Source of the DNA: Viola odorata
Taxonomy: Eukaryota > Streptophyta > Magnoliopsida > Malpighiales > Violaceae
DNA: 64,000 nt
Reading direction: 5' to 3'
Assembly (NCBI GenBank): GCA_963691705.1
Contig: OY829539.1
Coordinates: 6,946,501-7,010,500 of the forward strand
Part shown: positions 1-9,740 of the stretch, piece after piece
How positions within the stretch are numbered: the first letter of the stretch is position 1
Layout: each line of letters begins with the position of its first letter
Translations under genes and position numbers: made by a program
Notes under the pieces: model-generated
Databases searched by the model: none
What the model was told of the DNA's origin: nothing
Seen by the model: only the letters and a program-made list of their open reading frames with translations

Positions 1-74
1 GCTGAAAGCTGATATTTCCTTCATTTCCTTTAAAAGCAGATAGATTGATGTGAAAGGCACCATTTTCACCATAA

Positions 75-776
75 ACAAGGTGGTTTGTAAATACTCTGCA
101 AGACAATGTCTCAATATCAATTTGGGTAAAAATAGCTTAGTTTATTATGAGCATAATCGGCTCTATATAGGCTAAACGCTAATACAAGTTCTACTCAATC
201 TATAACTTCTAATGCTAATAGGAATAGAAGTTCTAAATAAGAAATAACTCTAATAAGCTAAATAAATAGTTAATAGATAATTAAATATCATTCTAGAAGC
301 TCCAAGAGGTTTTCCCATCATCGGGCCATGGTTTGGGCCGAATCCTTATGTCGCATGTTGTCTTGCACACATACTACGCACCATAATATCGACTGGCATA
401 ACTTTCAATCCGCTCGTCCAAATGGGCTGAAACTAGTTCCAAACGAAAGCTAACATCCAAAAAGGTCGGGAAAAACCTCTTCCTTCCTAATTCGAGTCTC
501 CCCGATCAGAAACGGCTCGGTCGAAGTAGTTTAACGTGTCCTAGAGTCCTTGTCTATGTAGGAGTCCTGTCAACGAAAATGTTGGCTTGAGCTTTTGGAC
601 TATCCACTTGTCCAAACATCCTGAAATTTGGACACAATAAATATAACACATTAAAGTGTCCATCAAGCCTTTGTGATCCCTGTTTAGACTCCATCTTCTC
701 CATCATGGCTCGACGCTTTTGTCTGTCTAGCCCTTGCTACTTGGTGTGTGTGTGTGGCGGGGCTAGGATTGTATAA
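75..776 (-). repeat. LTR fragment of a Ty3-type element, POR copy 1 side
   Basis: From about position 75 to 776 the sequence matches the LTRs at 18299-19269 and 21288-22021, including the (GT)n tract near 745 and the terminal GGATCGTATCA block, here degraded to GGATTGTATAA. It is followed by TTACC (777-781), the same five bases that form the target-site duplication of the element in POR copy 2. It is therefore the homologous insertion, copied along with the locus. The left end is not resolved; positions 1-74 look unlike the other LTR copies. Strand follows the coding direction of the better preserved copy. Confidence 0.8.
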
Positions 777-805
777 TTACCTCTTATTTTGCATTTTCTG
801 CACAG

Positions 806-2048
806 GAATGTAGGAAACCTATTTGAACCGTCAAATCCCAAACAACTACTACAACTCCTGCAATAACCGATGCAACAACAGAAGCAAAGGAAATAGAGAG
901 AAAATGCTATGCATTAATCACTGGATCATCCTCAGGTTTGGGCCTAGCAACAACAAAGGCCTTAGCTGAGACGGGGCAATGTCATGTATTAATGGCATGC
1001 AGGAACTTCCTTAAGGCCAAGAAGGCAGCTAAGTCCGCTAGCATTCCTAAAGATAACTATACAGTTATTCATCTTGACCTTGCTTCTCTTCAAAGTGTCC
1101 GCAGTTTGTGGATAATTATCATCGTTCTGGTATGCCACTTGATGTTCTTGTGTGCAATGTTGTTGTCTACCTGCCCACTGCCAAGGAGCCAACCTTTACT
1201 GCTGATGGGTTTGAACTCAGCGTCGGGACAAACCATCTAGGTCACTTCCTACTTACTCGTCTTCTTCTCGAAGACTTGAAAAAGTCAGACTACTCATCCA
1301 AGCGTCTCATCATTCACGGTTCCATAACAGGTACTCATTCAGATTCTCAAAAGCATTTTACAAGAAAGAACTTGGGTTCTGGCTCTACAATGTTGTGCAA
1401 TTTGGCAATGAAGGGGGAATTTTGATATAGATATATCAGAACTTATAGCATGTGTAAACGTCGATTCACACGGATTACTTATCTGAAACTAGATAAGTAT
1501 TCTAATCCTTTATCTTTCTGCATACCTGTTGGTTAGGAAACACAAACACATTAGCCGGGAATGTGTCGTCGAAGGCCAACCTTGGGGATTTGAGAGGTCT
1601 TGTAGGAGGATTAAATGGTGGAGAATTTGATGGTGCCAAGGCATACAAAGATAGCAAAGTATGCAACATGCTGACGATGCAAGAGTTCCACAGGCGATAC
1701 AACGAGGAAACAAGAATTACATTTGGTTCTCTTTACCCTGGTTGCATTGCGGAAACCGGCTTGTTCAGGGAGCATATTCCTCTGTTCAGGATTCTATTCC
1801 CTCCCTTCCAAAAGTACATTACAAAAGGCTATGTTTCAGAAGAGGAAGCAGGGAAAAGACTTGCTCAGGTATGCTGGTTTCTAAACATTTATATAAAATG
1901 TCAAGCCGAATAGCTCAAACCTACGGTTTTTATATCTTATTGTGTAATACAGGTTCTGACGAAGCCGAGCCATGCGAAATCAGGTGTTTATTGGAGTTGA
2001 AATAAGAACTCATCATCATTTGAAAATCAGCTCTCTCAAGAAGCGAGC
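806..2048 (+). pseudogene. Protochlorophyllide reductase pseudogene, copy 1 (exons 3-5)
   Basis: POR is the chloroplast light-dependent, NADPH-using short-chain dehydrogenase that reduces protochlorophyllide. Exon 3 (806-1330) encodes the dinucleotide-binding motif TGSSSGLG and [19 protein letters not shown]. Exon 4 (1537-1868) encodes the catalytic YKDSK motif and the POR-specific FREHIPLFR. Exon 5 starts at 1953. Both introns have GT-AG ends. Lesions: a TGA early in exon 3 (ATT TGA ACC), a one-base deletion near 1103 shifting frame at VRS/VDN, a 24-bp exon-4 deletion relative to copy 2 (near 1616), W-to-stop changes, and loss of the C-terminus: after 2048 about 380 bp present in copy 2 are missing. 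Exons 1-2 would lie left of the window. Family assignment is secure; a functional product is very unlikely. Confidence 0.92.
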
Positions 2049-2496
2049 TTTTGTAAATATCTTCTGACATTATAAAAATAATATAAAACATATCATATAC
2101 GCACAGTTAGTGGCCACATGGGATGGGCTGAATTAATAAATTTTCAGTAACAGAGGGACCAATCCAGATGAAACGATAAAGCAATTTGAGCATGATTTAA
2201 TAATATCATTAACTTAAAATTTAATGACACTTATCCACCTAAGTAGAGGGGTATGGATTACAAGAGGCCGAAGCGACGTGTATACTTGGATGAAAACTTT
2301 ATAATTGTCTAAAAATTGTTACATTTTCGTTTCAAATTTACATAATATTTTAATTATTTTGCCAATTTTTTTAATAGTGTTTATATTATAAGATTTTATA
2401 TTATAGAAGACAAAGTGAAATTTAAAGTAAAGTCAATTAAATCCCTTCTCTAATGAATTTGGGTGAATTACGAGATGAATTGTAAATACATATATG
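2049..2496. other. 3' flank of POR copy 1, no gene seen
   Basis: Up to about 2167 this matches the 3' flank of POR copy 2 (23699-23815). Beyond that it is unique to copy 1, because copy 2 is replaced there by an Ogre-like LTR. It is AT-rich and I see no coding potential. Confidence 0.6.
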
Positions 2497-2925
2497 CTTA
2501 GTATGGGAACCTAATATAGTAAGGGAAAGTAAGAGAAATTTAATAGGGAAAGGAAAGGAATAGAAAGGAATGTAAATAATTTTTTTATTTCCTTTGTATG
2601 GGTGTCATTTTAGGAAGAGAGGAAATGAGAGAAAAATGATGAGTAAATTTACTTTTATATCTAATTCATCAACATTAAAAAGATAAAATTTAAAAGGTTA
2701 AAATAAGAACACATGAGCTAAAATTTTAATTTCCTTCCATTTCCTCCCACTTATGGGTGGAAATATTTTTTAAGTTAGGAGGAAAATTAAGTTCTAAAAT
2801 TTCCCTTCTTTTCCACTCCTTTCTCTCTTTTTCCACCACTCACTTTTATTCCTATACAGAGAAATATTAAGAAAATTCTATTCCTTTCCTTTCCTTTCCT
2901 TTCCTTTCCCTCATCCCACACTAAG
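2497..2925. mobile_element. Candidate MITE with purine-rich inverted ends
   Basis: The left end begins CTTAGTATGGGA and continues with AGGGAAAGGAAAGGAATAG-type sequence. The right end, read on the other strand, begins CTTAGTGTGGGA and continues GGGAAAGGAAAGGAAAGGAATAG. The inverted ends are imperfect and partly simple sequence (TTCC)n at 2880-2908. No clear target-site duplication was found and nothing inside is coding. Size (about 430 bp) and structure fit a miniature inverted-repeat element, but chance pairing of purine-rich DNA is possible. Confidence 0.4.
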
Positions 2926-3399
2926 GAATAGCGAAAATATCAACACAAAATTGAGGAGAACAACACAGAAAATGAAACAAATGGCACTGTTCCATATTTT
3001 ACACACCTATACAGCGTTGCTGTTTCCTTGAAAGTGCCAATAAATGCTTTGTTTTTAAGGTACTAAGCCAATGTAAAATGTACTATGTTATCTACTTGCC
3101 ATTCTCTAATGGAATAATTTATTTATTTTCTTTCAATTTACCAATTGGTTGTTTGAACTTTAAGTTTTAACTTTCAACAAAACAAATTCTTGTCCCACTT
3201 GGCCAAAAGTCTTGTCTTCCTCTGCCTCTCTTGCATTAGTTTAAGTTGTTTCAGATCTAGAGCCTAACCCATATAGATCATATGGTTCAAATGGTTCTGG
3301 TTCTGGTTTTGGTCTGACATTTTTTTTCAGTCAAAGCCCTAAAAAGTTGACTTCTTGGTCTTTTTCTTTTTCTTCAATTTTAGTTTTAGCCTTTGTGCA

Positions 3400-4908
3400 G
3401 TGTTTTTTTCACATTGTGAACAATGTGTTACTTAGTGTGGGGGAGTAACACTTTTATTGTATTGTGTTTTTGGGCAACTTTTTAATTTTTCTTTTTGAAT
3501 TTTTGGTTGTAAATATTTTCCACCTGGATGACCACATTGCCCTCTGTTTTCAAACCTTCCTAGATAGAGCATGTTCATCACTTTACTGCATGATGGATAA
3601 TCTGAGCATTCATTGAAAATATTATGACATGCATGATCATGCCTTCTCTTATATTCGCATCATGCCCTAGACATTAGCAGTCATTCGTATGATCCTATGA
3701 ACACATTGAGCTTCCATGCCGAATTCCAACATGTGTGATAATGCATAACTAGTACTAGTTAGATTTGCATAATATCCAAGGTATAGGAACCATTAGACAT
3801 AGGATAACAATAAAATGATATTGGACTTTGCTCTCTTCTGTTTTGCCACCTTCCATCAACATGCCCTTGCCACTAACCTTTGAATCCCATTCTACATTCA
3901 TATTTCCTATAAGCCATTCGAGACTTCCCTTTTTCTTTGATCTAAACCCCTCTTTAACTGGTAAGTAGTACTCGACTATAGTTGATGTTGGGGTTGAGAC
4001 GCACGATGAGTATGGCCTATGAAAGGTGGGATGAAAAGAATGTCCTTAACGGTTGTTACGAGGACTTGCTGGAGGAAGGCAGAGGAAAGTGAGGATCGAA
4101 GACTGTTGCACCAAATCAGAAAGAAGAAAAGGAAAAAAGAGAAGGAATTGTACTTGCCCTACTGCCACTGATTGTATTTTACATTTTATCCCAAAAAAAG
4201 AAGATAAAAAGAATAAAAAGAACAAAAGAAAAATGAAAAAAGTGTTTGAAGAACACAATAAAGCAAAGCATAGGCAAGTACAGAAGGAGCGCCAGAGTCA
4301 TCAGAATTGATCTAAAAAAGAAGCCTCCCTAGCAAAAAAAGAGGAACTTGAGCCCTCGCTACAGTCGGTTGTTAGGTACTATTTATCGAACCCTCTTTCC
4401 TTTTGCTAAGGATCCTTTCTATATTTGAGCTGACTCCTCCCTTTCTTTTTTCTTCTTCTCTTCCTTCTTCTTTTCCATCTCCCTTATTCTTCCTTTTCCT
4501 ATACCATGCACTACCCTTTTCTTGCAAAGTCCTCTTGATTATTAGAATGCCCATGCATGTGTACTTTCACTCAGATTGACATTGCAAATCTGACCCTTGT
4601 GCTATGTTTATTGCACCTTTATGAGTGTAAACACCTAGCCTTATTTCTGAGTGTGAGTGCATACACCCTTCTTGGAGGACTACTTGTGGCTTACTTGGTG
4701 TGGGAAAGTCTTGGCTTTGGGGTTGTTATTCCTTGGGCAAGATGCAGATGCTCTTCTAGGCATGTATCAAGTCTGTTTGTATGTTGTAAATGGATGACAG
4801 GTTTTCCTAATGCTTGAATTGATTGAATATGTTTTTTATGAGGAGCTATTTTCGCTTTTAACTTGGTACAATGCCTAAGGGAAAGCATTGGGGTAGTGTG
4901 GGGGTATT
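3400..4908 (+). mobile_element. Athila-like element 3' internal region and polypurine tract
   Basis: The stretch ACATTGTGAACAATGTG followed by TTAGTGTGGGGGAGT near 3410-3450 resembles the post-pol spacer of Athila-type elements; a matching block sits at 27755-27798 in the better preserved copy. The region ends with a purine-rich GTAGTGTGGGGGTATT (to 4908) directly before the LTR start TGATAGC, which fits a plus-strand polypurine tract. No gag or pol was recognised. The 5' part of the element is missing or not identifiable; the left border between 2926 and 3400 is uncertain. Confidence 0.6.
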
Positions 4909-6207
4909 TGATAGCATGTTATTTATATATATTTTGTCACCTATTTTCTATCCACTTTAGACCTAGATGCTACTGATTAGTGTCTATTTCCTTCGTATTT
5001 GTAGATATGGACATTAGGAGGAGTTTTGTGGAATTCCATGCTATTTGCTGGATTTTGATGAGAAAGTCAGCGTTTTGCCCTCGACACTCACCGTTCGCTA
5101 GCACTGGAAGTCCAATCAGGATATGGAAAGTCGAGAAAAGGAAAATCCAAAAAGAGAAAGTTCGATGGAACCGGGATTTCATTTCTCACGTATCCAGCTC
5201 ATCAAGGAGCATTAATTACACACCTAGTTCAATTAGAAGAAGGACTTCTAGTTTAATTAGAAGTAGGATTTCTAGATTTTACTATATATACTTAGACTTT
5301 TAGGATTTTAGATGGGGGTTCCACTTAGCATTTTTACTTCATATTCTTTGACTTTGGAGAGTTGCTGCGTGCAACTTTCTTCTCCTACTCTTCTTTTATA
5401 TTTGTATATATATTTTCTTTATGGAAGTAACCCCGATTTTCTAGTAAAGACAATTGAAGTTTTTTGATTGATTCGACCATGAGATCGGCTTGTGCTTAAT
5501 ATATTTCTATGCTTGTATTTATTTATTTATTTTTTAAACGTCAATACTACTTGTGTTTGATTCATGATCTGATCATCCTACGTCATGCCCTTGCTGTTTA
5601 CCACCATTCTTGTACCAATAGCTCTTATGCGAAGTTACTTGATAGAGTAGGTGACTAGATCAGAGTCACTGGGTCGCCAGTCTAATCTGACTATAGTAAA
5701 TAACTAATTAGGGTAGTTCGTCGAATGTACTAAGTGCCTCGCCCTAGGTGTGTCTTTCCTCCTCTTCATGGGCAGTCCGGATAGGAGGCCTATAAACGTA
5801 CCTTAGGAAACAACGGACTGTCAAGGCCTCTCCATAAACGTACCTTGGAGTTGCTTCTCTTAAGAAGGAAAGTAGGAGATCTAAACGTACCTGGACCCTA
5901 TAGCACATCTATAAGTTAGGAATTGAATATTGTCGAATCTGTGATCGGTTGAATTGAAATCATAATTAGATTTTTGTCTTTGCTAGGAAAGCTTCCTCTT
6001 AGTTGTTTTCTTTATATTGTAATTAGTTTTAACTCTCAAACCCACCCCACCCCCCTTGTTTATTTTATTGTTTCATTTTATATCTTGTCTTTGTCTAGTT
6101 TACGTCTTACCCATTCTCGGTGGATCGAACCTCTTACCATTATCTTCAATTTTTTTTGTAGCTAGTGATAAGTTGTAATTAATTTTTACGGCTTCGACAA
6201 CCGATCA
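4909..6207 (+). repeat. 3' LTR of Athila-like element
   Basis: The LTR starts TGATAGC after a polypurine tract and ends CGACAACCGATCA at 6207. Similar short inverted ends and a GTGATAAGTTGTA block near the 3' end are shared with the Athila-like LTRs at 24685 and 28751. No primer-binding site follows, so this is a 3' LTR. It contains three copies of an AAACGTACCT word (about 5794-5900). Immediately right lies the gag of a different Ty3 element on the minus strand, which this element appears to have interrupted or joined. Confidence 0.65.
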
Positions 6208-7463
6208 GGCGTAGTGTAGCATAAGTTGTAAGCTTTCAAAGTCTCGTAATTTAAGATAGTACTTAATCTTATCATTCACACCATTCAGAAACCACGTCAT
6301 TGTTACCTCTTCATCCTCTTACGTATCAGTTTGGGTGAGGAGAGATTCAAGTTCACTGTAATAATCTCGTACGGACTTCAAACCTTGCTTGAGACCTTGC
6401 AATCAGTTTTGCAAGTCTCGGTTGTAATAGGATGGCACAAACCTATCCCTCATGACTTGCTTCATCTCTTCCCATGTATGGATGGTTCTTACTCCGCACT
6501 TCTCTTTACTCATTTTCTCCCACCAACTCATGGCATACCCATTAAATTCCATGGCTGCAATCTTCACTTTCTTACCTTCTGAATATTGGTGGCAATTAAA
6601 TATCCTTTGAATCTTACCCTCCCACTTGATATACTTGAATGGATCTGTGGTACCCTCAAAGACCAGAATTTGGACCTTAATGCTATTTAAGTTGTCATCA
6701 AGTCTTGGCTCTTGGAGTCAACCTCTTCTTCCTCTATCCAAGCGGTCACGGTCTTCACACTCATCAAAATCCTTATTTCCCTCTTCAGACAAATCTTTAT
6801 AAAATTCATGCTCATGGTAAGGAGTGGTGTGCTCTTGAAGGTGAGGAATTAGGGCTCGATCAATGGTGGCTATGGTGCCTTCAGTATGGTGACTAGTTTA
6901 ATTTTCAGTAGATAACGGTATACCGTTAGGGACTAACGACATATCGTTAGTCACTGCACCTTTGGTATTGGGTTGACCATGACCTTGTGGTAGCCTAGTG
7001 GCGTGGCTGTCATGGAATTATTGGTATTGGGTATCGATGCCTTGTGTTCGGAGGTATTGCATGGCAAAGGCATGTGATTTGGGAAGGATACAGCTTATAG
7101 AAGCGTCGTGGCCTCGACGACATGTAGTAAGAACATTGGGAAAGCCACAGTCAACCGCCCTTTTGTGTTCATCATTGTCATCATCACTATCATGCCCCTC
7201 TTCCTCGATTTCGCAAGTCACTATGTCTTTGTTAGGCCCCTCATGTGGCTTGGGTGTCACGATCTTAGGGTTAAGCAGGCATGGGGGAGTCTCGGCCGAC
7301 TTGCCTCTACCAAGCTGTATTGCTTGGAGTATGGACATCATTTCTTCTTTGCGTGCATCAGCCTCTGCTTGTCTAAGTTGGAGGGTCTACATTATAACGA
7401 GCATTTGGTTACTCGCCTCATCAGACTTGGGTTCATTGTTTTCGACTACACTTTCTTGTGACA
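6208..7463 (-). pseudogene. Ty3/gypsy gag fragment
   Basis: On the minus strand an ATG at 7463 begins a gag N-terminus (MSQESVVENNEPKSDEASN), interrupted by a TAG, followed by a glutamine- and acid-rich region. From about 6710 to 6230 the core retrotransposon gag domain is readable: FEGTTDPFKYIKWEGKIQ, then CHQYSEGKKVKIAAMEF, MSWWEKM and TWEEMKQVMRDRFVPSYY. This is the capsid region typical of plant Ty3/gypsy elements with iMet-type priming. The frame is lost at 6208 where the Athila-like LTR ends, so zinc knuckle and pol are absent. A related gag lies at 20110-20460. Confidence 0.8.
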
Positions 7464-7908
7464 TAATGATGAAAATGGTACCTGCACACTTAGAAAACGT
7501 TAGTGAAAAATCTCTCCCTCACGTGTTTACTCTCGTGTTTAAGCACTCGTAAAAATTGACCTCACACAATCTCTCAATTCTCAGCACCGAACCTTGCGTT
7601 ACAAGTTACGCTTGTTAGCTATCATTCAAGCCTTACACCTCAAGTATCAATCGCAAGACTCAACAAGAAAAGGCACAAGATAGTAGACGCAAGAAAAATT
7701 GAATGAAAACTGAATTACAAAAGAGAAGAGTTAAGGAAGACTCAATTACACAAGACAAGACAAAGGTCTCAAGAGATAGACGTTTAGGGACTTAGGAACT
7801 TTAATAATAAGACTTGGAGACTCAAGAATAAAAGACTTAAGTTATGTTTAAAAAAACTGACAACTCACTTTTTGAAGTTTTAAACTCCTCACTTTTTCTT
7901 TTACAAGG
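7464..7908 (-). other. 5' leader of the Ty3 element, proximal part
   Basis: Non-coding sequence between the gag start and the insertion point of the 7909-12185 element. It resembles the leader at 20560-20760 of the related element (for example TTTACTCTCGTGTTTAA on the plus strand in both). The last five bases, CAAGG (7904-7908), are the target-site duplication of the nested element, and the leader resumes at 12186. Confidence 0.55.
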
Positions 7909-8045
7909 TGTTGCTACCCAATTTTTGACTTTCCATCACAACTTTTACATATTTTGCCACTTTTTAGCTTGTCTACGCCAAATTTCCACCGATTTTTGAT
8001 CGTAGGCTATTTGTTTAATATTTCACGTCATTTTGAGTCCTTTTA
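7909..8045 (+). repeat. Truncated 5' LTR remnant
   Basis: Nearly identical to the first 137 bp of the 3' LTR at 9741. Homology stops just after the GAGTCCTTTTAA block, where the short-repeat region begins. This marks one breakpoint of the internal deletion. Confidence 0.85.
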
Positions 8046-8046
8046 A

Positions 8047-8550
8047 ATCAACTTCGTGCGGTGGATCATGCTCCCTCACATTCAAATCAACTTCATGCGG
8101 TGGATCATGCTCCCTCACGGTCAACCACTGTCCATCTCAGTTCATATGGTAAGTTCAAGGTAAGACTTGCTTTCCTTTTACAGTTTAGCGTTGTGTTCAG
8201 GTCACGTCCCCACCTCGTTGTCATTTAAAAAGTTGTGATTGGTCACGTCCCCACATCTTGTCTGTTTAGTGTTGTGATAGGTCACGCCCCCACATACACC
8301 TTGTCATTTAAAAAGTTGTGATAGGTCACGTCCCCACATACACCTTGTCTATCTACTACTCCTCCATGAGCGACTACTTTTCTGCATATCTAAATACTCC
8401 TCTTTGAGCGACTACTTTTCTGCATATCTAAATACTCCTCCTTGAGCGACTACTTTTCTGCATATCTATGTAACTCCTCCTTGAGCGACTATATTTTTAG
8501 CACCAGCGTCCGGAGAGCGATAGCCTCACACGGACACACATTTACACAAA
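8047..8550 (+). repeat. Cluster of short tandem repeats in 3' untranslated region
   Basis: Three repeat families follow each other: two copies of a 40-bp unit containing TGCGGTGGATCATGCTCC (8047-8120), several GGTCACGTCCCCAC units spaced by AAAAAGTTGTGAT (8195-8345), and four units of CTCCTCCTTGAGCGACTAC with TTTTCTGCATATCTA spacers (8350-8500). None is coding. Confidence 0.85.
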
Positions 8551-9222
8551 GCAGTGGCTTCCAACCACTCGACAACGCATTGGCTTTCAACCACTCGACA
8601 AAGTAGTGGCTTCCAACCACTCGACAAAGTAGTGGCTTCCAACCACTCGACAACGCATTGGCTTTCAACCACTCGACAACGCAGCGGCTTTCAACCACTC
8701 GACAACGCATTGACTTTCAACCACTCGACAACGCAGCGACTTCCAACCACTCGACAACGCATTGGCTTTCAACCACTCGATAACGCAGCGGCTTTCAACC
8801 TCTCAACAACGCATTGGCTTTCAACCACTCAACAACGCATTGGCTTCCAACCACTCGACAACGCAGTGGCTTCCAACCACTCGACAACGCAGCGGCTTCC
8901 AACCACTCGACAACGCAGCGGCTTTCAACCACTCAACAACGCATTGGCTTTCAACCACTCAACAAAGCAGTGGCTTCCAACCACTCGACAACGCATTGGC
9001 TTTCAACCACTCGACAACGCAGCGGCTTTCAACCACTCAACAAAGCAGTGGCTTCCAACCACTCGACAAAGCAGTGGCTTCCAACCACTCGACAAAGCAG
9101 TGGCTTCCAACCACTCGACAAAGCAGTGGCTTCCAACCACTCGACAACGCATTGGCTTTCAACCACTCGACAAACGCAGCGGCTTTCAACCACTCGACAA
9201 AGCAGCGGCTTCCAACCACTCA
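8551..9222 (+). repeat. 26-bp tandem array, about 26 copies
   Basis: The unit reads GCAGTGGCTTCCAACCACTC followed by GACAAC, with variants GCATTGG/GCAGCGG and TTTCAA/TTCCAA. One unit near 9170 is 27 bp. Since 26 is not a multiple of three, consecutive units cycle through all three frames, and none contains a stop; this produces long spurious open frames on both strands. Hypervariable tandem arrays in the 3' untranslated region are known for plant Tat/Ogre elements and can seed satellite DNA. I see no sign that it is translated. Confidence 0.95.
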
Positions 9223-9339
9223 CCATCTTCCCCGCTTTTTGTAACACCTCCCTCAATATCCGACCAAAGGTACGTTGCTTTAAACCAAAGGTGCGTCCCA
9301 ACTCTCATTTACAAAATTTTGTCATTTAAATTCATGTCT

Positions 9340-9610
9340 AATTACTACTCCTCCTTGAGCGACTATACCTTTCAATTCATGTCATTTAAATTCATGTCTA
9401 ATTACTACTCCTCCTTGAGCGACTATATCTTTCAATTCATGTTTTTGAAATCAAGTCATAACCAAGATCTCCTCCTTAAGCGACTACATTTATGCAAAAC
9501 CTCCTCCTTGAGCGACTACCTTTTTGCCAACCAAAATCTCCTCTTTGAGCAACCATGTCTTATTACATTTCTGCATAATTATTACTCCTCCCTGAGCGAC
9601 TCTATTCTTG
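9340..9610 (+). repeat. Second block of TCCTTGAGCGACTA repeats
   Basis: Six degenerate copies of the CTCCTCCTTGAGCGACTA unit, two of them inside a 62-bp duplication (9330-9440) with TTCATGTCTAATTACTA. They mirror the block at 8350-8500 on the other side of the 26-bp array. Confidence 0.85.
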
Positions 9611-9726
9611 CATAAACCCCCCACTTCAACTAGTTAGGACGTATTCAAAACCTGGTAAAAACTTGGGGCAACCGTCTTTACTGCTAATCAAAAATCTCAG
9701 TTGCACTGAATTTTTGATCAGACAGT

Positions 9727-9740
9727 AAAGAGGGGGCAAC
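9727..9740 (+). other. Polypurine tract
   Basis: AAAGAGGGGGCAAC sits directly before the 3' LTR start TGTTGCTACCC. In LTR elements this tract primes plus-strand DNA synthesis, so it fixes the orientation of the element as plus. Confidence 0.8.

Noticed and set aside
4053..4310. Lysine-rich 85-codon frame
   Set aside because: Purine-rich low-complexity sequence in the Athila-like 3' untranslated region; no known domain.
8551..9222. Regular repeats suggesting a CRISPR array
   Set aside because: Units are directly adjacent with no spacers, and the context is a plant retrotransposon.
8554..9615. 353-codon open frame on the plus strand
   Set aside because: Most of it is the 26-bp tandem array, which is open in every forward frame, so length is no evidence of coding; the rest is further short repeats.
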